From a bacterium (lineage in GTDB: Bacteria; Bacillota; Bacilli; Lactobacillales; Streptococcaceae), in the NCBI GenBank assembly GCA_905221435.1, contig CAJNDD010000021.1, forward strand, positions 1 to 27,651: a DNA stretch of 27,651 bases, given 5' to 3'. The notes beneath the pieces were generated by a model. The model did not search any database. It was not told the origin of the DNA and saw nothing but the letters and a program-made list of their open reading frames with translations. The position numbers and the translations under genes were made by a program. Positions 1 through 7,332 of the stretch are shown here, one piece after another; the first letter of the stretch is position 1; every line of letters starts with the position of its first letter.

Positions 1-29
1 TATCTTCATAACTCAATTTCATAATAAAA

Positions 30-70
30 CACCCCAAAAGTTAGATTTTTTCTGTCTAACTTTTGGGGTG
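30..70. repeat. Perfect 16-bp palindrome, IS3-like ends
   Basis: Arms at 30-45 and 55-70 are exact inverse complements around a 9-base loop. The right arm runs on into GCAGTTCA. Read from the outside in, the arm plus this tail (TGAACTGCACCCC followed by AAAAGTTAGA) resembles terminal inverted repeats of the IS150 group of the IS3 family. The unit therefore looks like an IS reduced to its two ends, or a MITE-like derivative. It could also act as a weak bidirectional terminator, but no clean U-tract follows. The IS origin is inference. Confidence 0.6.
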
Positions 71-82
71 CAGTTCACAGTG

Positions 83-232
83 GACCTCTTTTTCATGAGT
101 TTGAAAATAAGAAAGCGAATTAAGACCCTTACGGGTCTTTTTTTCACGAGCTTTGATTGAAACGAGGGAGTGAGTTGGGTCTAGGGGACCTCTTTTTCAT
201 AAGCGTGGAAATAAGAGAGCGAGTTGGATCTG
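83..232. repeat. Three degenerate ~45-base tandem repeats
   Basis: Segments at about 83-127, 134-182 and 186-232 share one plan: a T-run ending TTTTTCA, then an AG/TTTG-like block, an A-rich AAATAAGA-like block, then GCGAGTT and a final GACC/GGTCT-type end. The first and third copies are closest (both contain GACCTCTTTTTCAT and AAATAAGA). The array sits exactly between the two IS3-like palindromes. No coding potential was seen. I do not recognise the repeat. Confidence 0.5.
122..145 (+). terminator. Rho-independent terminator
   Basis: AAGACCC (122-128) pairs with GGGTCTT (133-139) around a TTAC loop and runs directly into a T-tract. This is a good plus-strand terminator. The gene it serves lies left of the window. 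Confidence 0.7.
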
Positions 233-237
233 TACTG

Positions 238-273
238 ACCCTAAAAGTTAGATCTTTGTCTAACTTTTAGGGT
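238..273. repeat. Perfect 15-bp palindrome, second IS3-like copy
   Basis: Arms 238-252 and 259-273 are exact inverse complements with a 6-base loop and are again followed by GCAGTTCA. It differs from the first copy by one compensated position (CCCT/AGGG here, CCCC/GGGG there), so both arms changed together. That suggests selection for pairing or arm conversion. It lies just past the 3' end of minus-strand queA and may help end that transcript, although no U-tract follows on that strand. Confidence 0.6.
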
Positions 274-300
274 GCAGTTCATACGTCCGTGTAAGTCTTT

Positions 301-1329
301 TTAATAGATAAACATGGCATCTCCAAAACTAAAGAAACGGTAGCGTTCTTGAATAGCGTGCTGGTAAGCATCTAGGACTAGGTCACGGCCTGCAAAGGCA
401 GAAACTAGCATGACGAGGGTTGATTTTGGCAGATGGAAGTTGGTTGAGAAGGCATCCACGACCTTCCATTCGTAACCTGGTTTGATAAATATATTGGTCC
501 AGCCAGAATCTGCTTGGATTTGCCCATCAAACTTGGAACCGATAGTTTCCAGTGTGCGGATAGAAGTGGTTCCAACAGCGATGACACGACCACCATTTTC
601 CTTAACAGAGCGAAGGGTGGCAGCTGCTTCCTCAGAAAGCTGGTAGAACTCTGAGTGCATTTCGTGTTCGTCCAGATTGTCCACAGAAACGGGTCTAAAA
701 GTTCCTAGTCCGACATGAAGAGTGAGATAGACTAGATGGACACCTTTGGCTTGGATTTCTGCCAGCAGTTTTTTGGTGAAGTGCAGACCAGCAGTTGGTG
801 CAGCAGCAGAGCCACTTTCTTTAGCGTAGACCGTTTGATAACGTTCACGGTCATCTAGTTTTTCGTGGATGTAGGGTGGGAGTGGCATTTCACCGAGACT
901 TTCCAAAACTTCTAGGAAAATTCCTTGGTATTCAAAGCGGACAATGCGGCCCCCGTGGGTCAATTCTTCCGTAACGACAGCACTGAGGCGACCATCACCA
1001 AAGTTGACACGAGTGCCAACCTTGAGACGTTTGGCAGGTTTAGCGAGGACTTCCCACTCATCACCACTAGTATTTTTGAGCAGGAGAAGCTCCACATGGC
1101 CTCCTGTTTCTTCCTTTTGACCATAGAGGCGGGCAGGGAGAACACGGGTATCGTTCATGACAAGAGCATCACCAGGTTCCAGCATATCAATAATGGAGTG
1201 GAAGTGTTTATCCTGCATTTCTCCCGTTTCACGGTTGACTATGAGAAGTTTAGAAGCATCTCGTTTTTCAAGCGGAGTTTGGGCAATCAACTCCTCAGGC
1301 AAATGGAAATCAAAATCAGCTGTATTCAT
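301..1329 (-). CDS. queA: S-adenosylmethionine:tRNA ribosyltransferase-isomerase QueA
   Basis: QueA transfers and isomerises the ribosyl part of AdoMet onto 7-aminomethyl-deazaguanine in tRNA, giving epoxyqueuosine at the wobble base of GUN-anticodon tRNAs. The 342-residue length is normal. The N-terminus ([19 protein letters not shown]), [11 protein letters not shown] and [14 protein letters not shown] are hallmark QueA stretches. The ATG at 1327-1329 is the family start. It stands alone on the minus strand and is divergent from nagB. An extended -10 lies 36 bases upstream on the minus strand. Nothing appears truncated. Confidence 0.97.
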   Translation of the reverse strand: MNTADFDFHLPEELIAQTPLEKRDASKLLIVNRETGEMQDKHFHSIIDMLEPGDALVMNDTRVLPARLYGQKEETGGHVELLLLKNTSGDEWEVLAKPAKRLKVGTRVNFGDGRLSAVVTEELTHGGRIVRFEYQGIFLEVLESLGEMPLPPYIHEKLDDRERYQTVYAKESGSAAAPTAGLHFTKKLLAEIQAKGVHLVYLTLHVGLGTFRPVSVDNLDEHEMHSEFYQLSEEAAATLRSVKENGGRVIAVGTTSIRTLETIGSKFDGQIQADSGWTNIFIKPGYEWKVVDAFSTNFHLPKSTLVMLVSAFAGRDLVLDAYQHAIQERYRFFSFGDAMFIY

Positions 1330-1364
1330 TTTTTCATCAGTCTTTCTAAGTTCTAATCTTATCC

Positions 1365-1370
1365 ATTATA
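1365..1370 (-). promoter_or_regulatory. queA promoter, extended -10
   Basis: On the minus strand this reads TG-T-TATAAT, a perfect extended -10. No good -35 lies 17 bases upstream, which is common for extended -10 promoters in streptococci. Confidence 0.6.
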
Positions 1371-1405
1371 ACACGTTTCAAGTTTGGACGCTCTTTTTTT
1401 AGAAA

Positions 1406-1419
1406 TTAAATCGTTTTCA
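1406..1419 (-). promoter_or_regulatory. Candidate CcpA site (cre) upstream of nagB
   Basis: The minus strand reads TGAAAACGATTTAA. This fits the cre consensus TGNAANCGNWNNCA at all but one fixed position. It abuts the nagB -35 box. Carbon control of nagB is known in related species; this particular site is inference. Confidence 0.4.
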
Positions 1420-1420
1420 C

Positions 1421-1449
1421 TTGACAAAAATTGGTCTATACCATATAAT
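1421..1449 (+). promoter_or_regulatory. nagB promoter
   Basis: TTGACA (1421-1426) and TATAAT (1444-1449) are both consensus, separated by exactly 17 bases. This is the strongest-looking promoter in the left half of the window. Confidence 0.85.
1430..1444 (+). promoter_or_regulatory. Candidate NagR (GntR/HutC) operator
   Basis: ATTGGTCTATACCAT has outer inverted halves ATGGT/ACCAT-like around the core TGGT-CTAT-ACCA. It resembles the dre sites bound by GntR-family NagR/YvoA regulators of amino-sugar genes. It fills the spacer between -35 and -10 and touches the -10, the classic position for repression. nagR itself is not in the window. Confidence 0.6.
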
Positions 1450-1475
1450 GAATATAGAAATATGGAGGATATAAA

Positions 1476-2183
1476 ATGAAAGTTATTAAAGTTGAAAATC
1501 AAGTCGAAGGTGGAAAAGTAGCTTTTGAGATTTTGAAGGAAAAATTGGCCAATGGCGCTCAAACATTAGGACTTGCGACAGGAAGCAGCCCGCTTGAATT
1601 TTACAAGGAAATCGTTAAGAGCGACCTTGATTTTTCAAATCTAACCAGTGTCAACCTTGATGAGTATGTCGGGCTTGATGGGGACAATCCACAGTCTTAC
1701 CGTTACTTTATGCAAGAAAACTTGTTCAACCAAAAACCATTTAAGGAAAGCTTCTTGCCACGTGGTGTTAAGGATAATGCTGAAGAAGAAGTAGAACGCT
1801 ACAATCAAATTTTGGCTGACCATCCTGTTGATTTGCAAATCTTGGGGATTGGTCGCAATGGACATATCGGCTTTAATGAGCCTGGTACTCCATTTGACAG
1901 TCAAACGCATCTAGTAGAACTCGACCAGTCTACAATCGAAGCTAACGCACGTTTCTTTGACAAGATTGAAGACGTTCCAACTCAAGCCATTTCAATGGGG
2001 ATTAAAAACATCTTGGATGCCAAGTCAATTATTCTCTTTGCTTACGGTGAGTCGAAAGCAGAAGCCATCGCTGGAACAGTATCAGGCCCAGTGACTGAGA
2101 ATCTCCCAGCAAGCAGTCTACAAAACCACCCTGATGTGACTATTATCGCTGATGCAGAAGCGCTCAGCCTGCTTGAAAAATAA
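1476..2183 (+). CDS. nagB: Glucosamine-6-phosphate deaminase NagB
   Basis: NagB converts glucosamine-6-phosphate to fructose-6-phosphate and ammonia, feeding amino sugars into glycolysis in the cytosol. The 235 residues are typical of the short Firmicute form. Visible motifs are [13 protein letters not shown] (phosphate loop), VNLDEYVGL, and [18 protein letters not shown] with the active-site residues. The ATG is preceded by GGAGG (1464-1468) at good spacing. It is monocistronic, with its own consensus promoter, a NagR-like operator and a downstream hairpin. Confidence 0.97.
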   Translation: MKVIKVENQVEGGKVAFEILKEKLANGAQTLGLATGSSPLEFYKEIVKSDLDFSNLTSVNLDEYVGLDGDNPQSYRYFMQENLFNQKPFKESFLPRGVKDNAEEEVERYNQILADHPVDLQILGIGRNGHIGFNEPGTPFDSQTHLVELDQSTIEANARFFDKIEDVPTQAISMGIKNILDAKSIILFAYGESKAEAIAGTVSGPVTENLPASSLQNHPDVTIIADAEALSLLEK

Positions 2184-2190
2184 AAATTAC

Positions 2191-2225
2191 ACGAATCACT
2201 TGCTCTTTGGAGTGAGTGGTTTTTT
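2191..2225 (+). terminator. Probable nagB terminator
   Basis: TCACT (2196-2200) pairs with AGTGA (2211-2215). The stem extends outward with two mismatches to an AC/GT pair and is followed by a run of Ts. The stem is imperfect but the position is right. Confidence 0.5.
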
Positions 2226-2256
2226 ACTTCAAATATTCACTATCCTGCTAAAGTGG

Positions 2257-2279
2257 TATAATATAGCTATACGGGGAGG
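2257..2279 (+). promoter_or_regulatory. Promoter -10 and ribosome site for the methyltransferase
   Basis: TATAAT lies at 2257-2262 with only a weak -35 upstream. A strong GGGGAGG (2273-2279) sits 8 bases before a TTG codon at 2288. That ribosome site is what decides the TTG start. Confidence 0.6.
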
Positions 2280-2287
2280 CCCAAACT

Positions 2288-3265
2288 TTGATTTATATAA
2301 TCGGTTTTATTTGTTTTTTACTTTTAATATTTCTGTTTAGTCGCTTAATTCAGCAATCAAAGAATCCTTCGGGCTTTCTAGGAAAACGAATGATGAAATT
2401 GTGGAATCGAGCTTATCTCCCCATGTTTGTATGGGCAATTCGTTATCTGGATAGAACATCTTACCCTGCAATCTTAGATGTAGGAGTTGGGAATGGTCGT
2501 TCAACCATCCTACTGAAAGAAACCTTTCCGCGAAGTACTGTAACTGGAATCGATATTTCAGATACTGCAATAGCTCAAGCCAAACAGGTAGAGATAACTA
2601 ATCTAAATTTTGAACGAAGAGACGTTAGGGAGACAGGCTTTTCTGATGAAAGTGTTGATTTAATCACAGCCTTTCAAACTCATTTTCATTGGCAGGATCT
2701 AGAGGCTTCTTTTATGGAACTTCGAAGAATACTCAAATCAGACGGGATGCTCTTACTGGCTTGTGAATATAACAAGTTGTCTTACTTTTTACCAGAGATT
2801 CAAAGCGAAGAAGCATTTAGACGATTCTTGTTATCAGTAGGGTTTGAGCTCGTAACTAGTCAAAGAAAGGGATCATGGATCCTTTATAAAATTCGTAAAG
2901 GATTTGTTAAAAAAGTAGCTTTTTTAAAATCTTTTACAGGAGGGATCGGAATGAATACGAAGAATAGGAATTTGATAGAAGATAATAAAAAAGCTGAAAA
3001 CCAAAGCTTTCTCTATTATTTACACGAGGAAAAAGTATTTGATTCGCAGTCGCTGGCTGATTTATGTCGCTACATAGAAAAGCTCGATTCTATTAGTATA
3101 GATCAGATGAGGGATTTGCATTTTATTGAAAATCAAATTCTTCGTCATCTGGTATATCATTTTGACAGCAATGACTTGAGTAAGATTTCGAATCTTCCTG
3201 ATGAATATTGGGAATATATTGAACCTTTTGAACAAGCAGTAACAAAGTTGTATGATTTGATGTAA
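2288..3265 (+). CDS. Membrane-anchored SAM methyltransferase fused to a small C-terminal protein
   Basis: The TTG start is supported by GGGGAGG 8 bases upstream. Residues 1-20 form one hydrophobic segment (IYIIGFICFLLLIFLF), then a basic stretch, so the enzyme is probably tethered inside the membrane. Residues about 60-200 are a class I methyltransferase: motif I DVGVGNGRS (64-72), an acidic residue at D89 (GIDIS) and a DLITAFQTHFHW motif. The substrate is unknown. Residues about 222-325 are unrelated, acidic and probably helical. That part begins at an internal ATG (2951) behind a near-perfect AGGAGG, so it looks like a separate gene joined by loss of a stop. In pneumococcal references I recall nagB directly beside rpsU, so this gene is probably accessory. 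Confidence 0.75.
   Translation: MIYIIGFICFLLLIFLFSRLIQQSKNPSGFLGKRMMKLWNRAYLPMFVWAIRYLDRTSYPAILDVGVGNGRSTILLKETFPRSTVTGIDISDTAIAQAKQVEITNLNFERRDVRETGFSDESVDLITAFQTHFHWQDLEASFMELRRILKSDGMLLLACEYNKLSYFLPEIQSEEAFRRFLLSVGFELVTSQRKGSWILYKIRKGFVKKVAFLKSFTGGIGMNTKNRNLIEDNKKAENQSFLYYLHEEKVFDSQSLADLCRYIEKLDSISIDQMRDLHFIENQILRHLVYHFDSNDLSKISNLPDEYWEYIEPFEQAVTKLYDLM
2938..2953 (+). promoter_or_regulatory. Strong internal ribosome site and in-frame ATG
   Basis: AGGAGG (2938-2943) stands 7 bases before the ATG at 2951-2953, inside the methyltransferase frame. It would start a 104-residue protein ending at 3265. The bases just before it are AT-rich and look intergenic. This is either a second start for an independent product or the relic of one. 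Confidence 0.6.
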
Positions 3266-3342
3266 AAATTAGTGGATTGGATAAAGTATAGGCAAGAAAG
3301 TAATTAATGAATCGGAAAATCGGAATAAATGTAGGTTTTCGC

Positions 3343-3371
3343 TTGACAATTATTCATTTTGCGTGTAGAAT
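3343..3371 (+). promoter_or_regulatory. rpsU promoter
   Basis: TTGACA (3343-3348) and TAGAAT (3366-3371) are 17 bases apart. A strong promoter suits a ribosomal protein gene. Confidence 0.8.
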
Positions 3372-3405
3372 AGAATAGATCTTGAACTTGAAGGGAGTGA
3401 AAAAA

Positions 3406-3582
3406 ATGTCTAAAACAGTAGTACGTAAGAATGAATCTCTTGACGATGCACTTCGTCGTTTCAAACGTGCGGTTACTAAAGCTGGTACTCTTCAAGAAAC
3501 ACGCAAACGTGAATTCTATGAAAAACCTTCTGTAAAACGTAAACGTAAATCAGAAGCAGCTCGTAAACGTAAAAAATTCTAA
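3406..3582 (+). CDS. rpsU: 30S ribosomal protein S21
   Basis: bS21 is a small basic protein of the 30S platform near the anti-Shine-Dalgarno end of 16S rRNA. The 58 residues match the usual Firmicute length. The sequence starts [20 protein letters not shown] and ends in an RKRK-rich tail. The frame opens earlier, but the ATG at 3406 follows GGGAG at good spacing and gives the family N-terminus. It has its own promoter and terminator, with apparently accessory genes on both sides. Confidence 0.97.
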
Positions 3583-3593
3583 TTTGAAATGAA

Positions 3594-3619
3594 AGGCTAG
3601 ACTTGTCTAGTCTTTTTTT
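3594..3619 (+). terminator. rpsU terminator
   Basis: AGGCTAGAC (3594-3602) pairs with GTCTAGTCT (3605-3613), one G-U pair included. The innermost pairs must open because only two bases separate the arms. A seven-T tract follows. Confidence 0.85.
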
Positions 3620-3646
3620 GCACAATGTTTAAAGGAAGAAATTGTT

Positions 3647-4609
3647 ATGAGAGAGTATATAAAAGAATATCAAAAGATGCGTGACAATCACTTGGAAGAT
3701 TGGGGTTATTGTGCTGATCCGATCGATTGGAAGGAATTTGAAGAGTCAAACCAAAGAATTTTTGAAAAGTATTTGACCGATTCAAAAGTATTGTCTGACA
3801 AGGTTTTAAGAGTAAAATTGTACAGTAGCTTATTGGTAGATGATATTAAATATTTTGCCTATTATGATGCGTTTTTAGATGGGGATTATAAGCAGTTAAA
3901 CAATGCTCTATGGCAAACAGGAAGAACCGAGTTGTTGAGAGGCGGTTTGTTAGCAAGTGGAACCATTTACACAGCTGGGATTTTGAAAGGCTTGTTTACC
4001 TCTTTTGCTTGTAACGATTTTTCAGCCATTCCATCATTCATCCCTAAAGATTTACCCTTGTTGAAAGGAACTTATTATCCAGAAAATGTGATTAATCTTT
4101 TATACGCTCTTTATTATCAAGATGAAGAAAGATTATCCGAGTCTCTCTTGCGTGCACAACAGTTTTTAGGGAAGAAAAAACGAACTGGTATGGAAGAATT
4201 TTCTGTTCGGTATTTTATAAACTTGGCAAGAAAAGATGCAGTTGCATTAAGTGAGTCCTTACAAAGTTTATGCCAAGCTTATCAGAGACGAGGTTACCCT
4301 TATGAAAAGATCGATAAGTGCTTTGCGGATGAGATTCATGGTCTATATCGTTTGGTACGATTTTTTGACCATTCCTTGTTCGAAGAAGTCAGTATGCCAT
4401 CTCATAAGACTTTTTTGAAGGAGTTTGAAGAATGGCAAGTCCAAAATCAGTTTCCACAAGGTCAACAGTTCTATACCTATCCTCAAGATATGGCTGATGC
4501 AAATAGAATACTAACAAAAGGTCTTCCAAGAATTTACTTAGAAAAATCTGGAAGGGACTTGGTGATAGACGTTTACCGATTTGCAGTAGATTTGTCTCGG
4601 TTAATTTGA
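3647..4609 (+). CDS. Imm49-like orphan immunity protein
   Basis: This 320-residue, mostly helical protein has no signal peptide and no membrane segment. The overall pattern ([20 protein letters not shown], then [17 protein letters not shown], later [17 protein letters not shown] and [14 protein letters not shown]) reminds me of proteins annotated Imm49, a predicted immunity family of polymorphic toxin systems. This is recall, not a search. The ATG follows AAGGA with a rather long spacer. No toxin, secretion gene or toxin fragment is near, so it would be an orphan immunity gene. It sits between rpsU and hprK, where I expect no gene in pneumococcal references. Confidence 0.55.
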   Translation: MREYIKEYQKMRDNHLEDWGYCADPIDWKEFEESNQRIFEKYLTDSKVLSDKVLRVKLYSSLLVDDIKYFAYYDAFLDGDYKQLNNALWQTGRTELLRGGLLASGTIYTAGILKGLFTSFACNDFSAIPSFIPKDLPLLKGTYYPENVINLLYALYYQDEERLSESLLRAQQFLGKKKRTGMEEFSVRYFINLARKDAVALSESLQSLCQAYQRRGYPYEKIDKCFADEIHGLYRLVRFFDHSLFEEVSMPSHKTFLKEFEEWQVQNQFPQGQQFYTYPQDMADANRILTKGLPRIYLEKSGRDLVIDVYRFAVDLSRLI

Positions 4610-4616
4610 AAGAGTA

Positions 4617-4645
4617 GGAAAAGACTTCCTAGTCAAATCTTTTCC
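4617..4645 (+). terminator. Weak hairpin after the Imm49-like gene
   Basis: GGAAAAGA (4617-4624) and TCTTTTCC (4638-4645) are perfect inverse complements with a 13-base loop. No U-tract follows, so termination is uncertain. Confidence 0.35.
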
Positions 4646-4708
4646 CAAGCAACATCAAATAAATACTGTAAATCCTGCAAAAAAAGGAAACTTCCACCTA
4701 CAATCTGA

Positions 4709-4714
4709 TATAAT
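4709..4714 (+). promoter_or_regulatory. hprK promoter, extended -10
   Basis: TG-A-TATAAT gives a perfect extended -10 without a recognisable -35. Start of hprK lies about 30 bases downstream. Confidence 0.65.
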
Positions 4715-4745
4715 AGTAGGGAGAACTCGATTGAAGGAGGAAATT

Positions 4746-5681
4746 ATGTCGGTTTTAGTAAGAGATGTCATTGAAAAACTCAGACTAGATATTGTCTATG
4801 GTGAAGGCGAATTGCTTGAAAAAGAAATCAATACTGCGGACATTATGAGACCTGGTCTTGAAATGACGGGCTATTTTGATTACTATACACCAGAACGGAT
4901 TCAACTGTTAGGGATGAAGGAGTGGTCCTATTTGGTCGCTATGCCTGCCCATAACCGTTATCAAGTTCTGAAGAAAATGTTTCTACCTGAAACACCTGCG
5001 GTTATCGTTGCTCGTGGCTTAGTAGTGCCAGAAGAAATGTTGAGGGCTGCTAGGGAATGTAAGATTGCGATTTTAACCAGTCGAACATCAACCAGTCGTT
5101 TATCTGGAGAGTTATCTAGCTACCTTGATTCCCGTTTGGCTGAACGTACGAGTGTGCATGGTGTCTTGATGGACATCTATGGCATGGGTGTCTTGATCCA
5201 AGGGGATAGTGGTATCGGTAAGAGCGAGACAGGCCTTGAACTTGTGAAACGTGGACACCGTTTGGTAGCAGATGACCGTGTAGATATCTTTGCCAAGGAT
5301 GAAATGACTCTTTGGGGAGAGCCCGCTGAAATTTTGAAGCATTTACTTGAGATTCGTGGAGTAGGTATTATTGACGTGATGAGTCTCTACGGAGCAAGTG
5401 CTGTAAAAGATTCTTCACAAGTTCAGTTGGCTGTTTACTTGGAAAATTATGATACCCATAAGACCTTTGACCGTCTAGGGAACAATGCCGAAGAACTCGA
5501 AGTTTCTGGTGTAACGATTCCGCGTATCCGTATTCCAGTAAAAACAGGACGCAATATCTCTGTTGTTATTGAGGCGGCAGCCATGAACTATCGCGCTAAA
5601 GAAATGGGATTTGATGCGACGCGTTTATTTGAAGAACGCTTGACTAATCTCATCTCCAAAAATGAGGTGAAAGATGATTAA
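4746..5681 (+). CDS. hprK: HPr kinase/phosphorylase
   Basis: HprK phosphorylates and dephosphorylates Ser46 of HPr, the signal that brings CcpA onto cre sites and slows PTS sugar uptake. The ATG at 4746 follows AAGGAGG (4734-4740) and gives the family start MSVLV and 311 residues. The in-frame TTG at 4731 lies upstream of that ribosome site and is rejected. Visible are the Walker A loop GDSGIGKS (153-160), the expected catalytic H138, K159, E161 and D177, and the C-terminal signature [15 protein letters not shown]. It is first of a four-gene run and overlaps lgt by 8 bases. Confidence 0.97.
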   Translation: MSVLVRDVIEKLRLDIVYGEGELLEKEINTADIMRPGLEMTGYFDYYTPERIQLLGMKEWSYLVAMPAHNRYQVLKKMFLPETPAVIVARGLVVPEEMLRAARECKIAILTSRTSTSRLSGELSSYLDSRLAERTSVHGVLMDIYGMGVLIQGDSGIGKSETGLELVKRGHRLVADDRVDIFAKDEMTLWGEPAEILKHLLEIRGVGIIDVMSLYGASAVKDSSQVQLAVYLENYDTHKTFDRLGNNAEELEVSGVTIPRIRIPVKTGRNISVVIEAAAMNYRAKEMGFDATRLFEERLTNLISKNEVKDD

Positions 5682-6462
5682 TCCAGTTGCATTTGAAATC
5701 GGTCCTTTTTCCGTTCGTTGGTATGCTTTGTGTATTGTGGCCGGATTGGTCTTGGCTGTCTACCTTGCCATGAAAGAAGCTCCCAAAAAGAAAATTCTAT
5801 CAGATGATATTTTGGATTTTATCCTGATTGCTTTTCCGGTAGCTATTTTAGGTGCTAGACTATACTACGTACTCTTTCGCTTAGATTATTACCTGCAAAA
5901 TCCAGGTGAAATCATCGCCATCTGGAATGGTGGTTTGGCCATTTATGGAGGTTTGATAGCGGGCGCTATTGTTCTTTATATCTTTGCAGATAGAAAGTTG
6001 ATTAATACTTGGGATTTCTTAGATATTGCAGCACCGAGCGTCATGGTTGCCCAAAGTTTAGGACGCTGGGGGAACTTCTTTAACCAAGAAGCCTACGGTG
6101 CGGCGGTAGATAGTCTGGATTATTTGCCGGGCTTTATCCGTGATCAGATGTACATTGAGGGGAGCTATCGTCAGCCGACCTTCCTATACGAGTCGGTTTG
6201 GAATCTGATTGGTTCTGCTTTAATCTTGATTTTTAGACGAAAATTAAAAGGAATCAGACGTGGTCATATCACTGCTTTCTACTTGATTTGGTATGGTTTT
6301 GGTCGTATGATCATCGAAGGAATGCGGACGGATAGTCTCATGTTCTTTGGTCTGCGAGTTTCCCAATGGTTATCAGTTGTCCTTATCGGACTCGGTATTT
6401 TTATCATACTTTATCAAAATCGAAAGAAAGCCCCTTTCTATCATACAGAGGAGGAAAAATAA
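5674..6462 (+). CDS. lgt: Prolipoprotein diacylglyceryl transferase Lgt
   Basis: Lgt moves diacylglycerol from phosphatidylglycerol to the lipobox cysteine of prelipoproteins, the first step of lipoprotein maturation in the membrane. The 262 residues contain about seven hydrophobic segments. Visible are [14 protein letters not shown], the Lgt signature [14 protein letters not shown] with its essential Arg, and [14 protein letters not shown] with the second conserved Arg. The start overlaps the hprK stop by 8 bases, so translation is probably coupled. Two clear substrates are encoded nearby: PstS and the binding protein at 18811. Confidence 0.97.
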   Translation: MINPVAFEIGPFSVRWYALCIVAGLVLAVYLAMKEAPKKKILSDDILDFILIAFPVAILGARLYYVLFRLDYYLQNPGEIIAIWNGGLAIYGGLIAGAIVLYIFADRKLINTWDFLDIAAPSVMVAQSLGRWGNFFNQEAYGAAVDSLDYLPGFIRDQMYIEGSYRQPTFLYESVWNLIGSALILIFRRKLKGIRRGHITAFYLIWYGFGRMIIEGMRTDSLMFFGLRVSQWLSVVLIGLGIFIILYQNRKKAPFYHTEEEK

Positions 6463-6846
6463 ATGTTAGAAGTTGCATATATTCTTGTTGCGATTGCTTT
6501 GATTGTCTGTTTAGTCTATTTGACAATCACGATTCAAAAAGCAGGTCGTATGATTGATGAGACGGAGAAAACCATCAAAACGTTGAGTTCAGATGTGAAC
6601 GTTACCTTGCATCAGACCAATGAATTGTTGGCTAAGGTTAATGTGTTAGCAGACGATATCAATATCAAAGTTGCGACGATTGATCCACTTTTTACAGCTG
6701 TGGCGGACTTGTCAGAGTCAGTATCTGATCTCAACCAACATGCACGTGTCTTGGGTAAAAAAGCCTCATCAGCTGGTTCAAAGACCATTAAGACAGGTGC
6801 AGGCTTATCAGCTCTTCGTTTTGCAAGTAAAATTTTCAAAAAATAG
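6463..6846 (+). CDS. DUF948 small membrane protein
   Basis: This 127-residue protein has one N-terminal membrane segment (about residues 4-24). A heptad-like helical region follows (TIKTLSSDVNVTLHQTNELLAKVNVLADDIN), then a basic tail. That layout is the DUF948 family, common beside YtxH proteins in Firmicutes and without an established biochemical role. The ATG follows the lgt stop with no gap, with GGAGG inside the lgt 3' end, so it is in the hprK operon. Confidence 0.85.
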   Translation: MLEVAYILVAIALIVCLVYLTITIQKAGRMIDETEKTIKTLSSDVNVTLHQTNELLAKVNVLADDINIKVATIDPLFTAVADLSESVSDLNQHARVLGKKASSAGSKTIKTGAGLSALRFASKIFKK

Positions 6847-6860
6847 AAAAGGAGAATCTT

Positions 6861-7259
6861 ATGGGAAAACTATCCTCTATCCTTTTAGGAACAGTTTCTG
6901 GTGCAGCTCTTGCTTTATTTTTGACGAGTGACAAGGGCAAGCAAGTTTGCAGTCAAGCACAGGATTTTCTAGATGATTTGAGAGAAGATCCAGAATATGC
7001 TAGAGAGCAGGTTTGTGAGAAATTGACAGAAGTCAAGGAACAGGCAAGGGATTTTGTGCTGAAAACAAAGGAACAAGTAGAATCTGGTGAAATCACTTTT
7101 GATAGTGTCCTTGACCAAGCTAAAAACTGTGCTCGACAAGCGACGGAAGCATCGAAGGAAACCTTTAACAACCTCAAGGAGCAGTGGCAAGAACAGTCAG
7201 CAACTCCAGACGTTGCTGAAGACCAAGAAGAAATCATCATCGATATTACTGAAGTATAA
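6861..7259 (+). CDS. YtxH-domain protein
   Basis: The 132-residue product starts with a Gly/Ala-rich hydrophobic segment (LSSILLGTVSGAALALFLTSDKGK), the YtxH signature. A long charged, probably coiled, helix and an acidic end (EDQEEIIIDITEV) follow. The family is general-stress associated in Bacillus; its molecular role is unclear. AAGGAG lies just before the ATG. It pairs with DUF948 and is closed by a strong terminator. Confidence 0.85.
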   Translation: MGKLSSILLGTVSGAALALFLTSDKGKQVCSQAQDFLDDLREDPEYAREQVCEKLTEVKEQARDFVLKTKEQVESGEITFDSVLDQAKNCARQATEASKETFNNLKEQWQEQSATPDVAEDQEEIIIDITEV

Positions 7260-7262
7260 GGT

Positions 7263-7297
7263 ATCACCATCTCTGGTTTTTGGAGATGGTGATTTTT
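7263..7297 (+). terminator. Strong terminator of the hprK operon
   Basis: ATCACCATCTC (7263-7273) pairs perfectly with GAGATGGTGAT (7283-7293) and Ts follow. It separates hprK-lgt-DUF948-YtxH from hemW. Confidence 0.9.
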
Positions 7298-7319
7298 ATC
7301 TGGAAACCAGTCTTTGTGG

Positions 7320-7325
7320 TATAAT
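7320..7325 (+). promoter_or_regulatory. hemW promoter, extended -10, placed for a leaderless mRNA
   Basis: TG-G-TATAAT ends at 7325 and the hemW ATG begins at 7333. Transcription normally starts about 7 bases after the -10, so it would begin at or next to the A of the start codon. No ribosome-binding sequence lies between. Confidence 0.7.
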
Positions 7326-7332
7326 AAGTACT

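Noticed and set aside
925..1356. Plus-strand open frame (143 codons) opposite queA
   Set aside because: Mirror of queA coding sequence; it even covers the queA start region and has no promoter or ribosome site.
2955..2962. Competence (ComX) box-like TACGAAGA
   Set aside because: One mismatch to TACGAATA and located inside a coding frame; no late competence gene follows.
7087..7332. N-terminal extension of HemW through the YtxH gene
   Set aside because: It would translate YtxH in another frame plus a strong terminator; the conserved HemW N-terminus starts at 7333.
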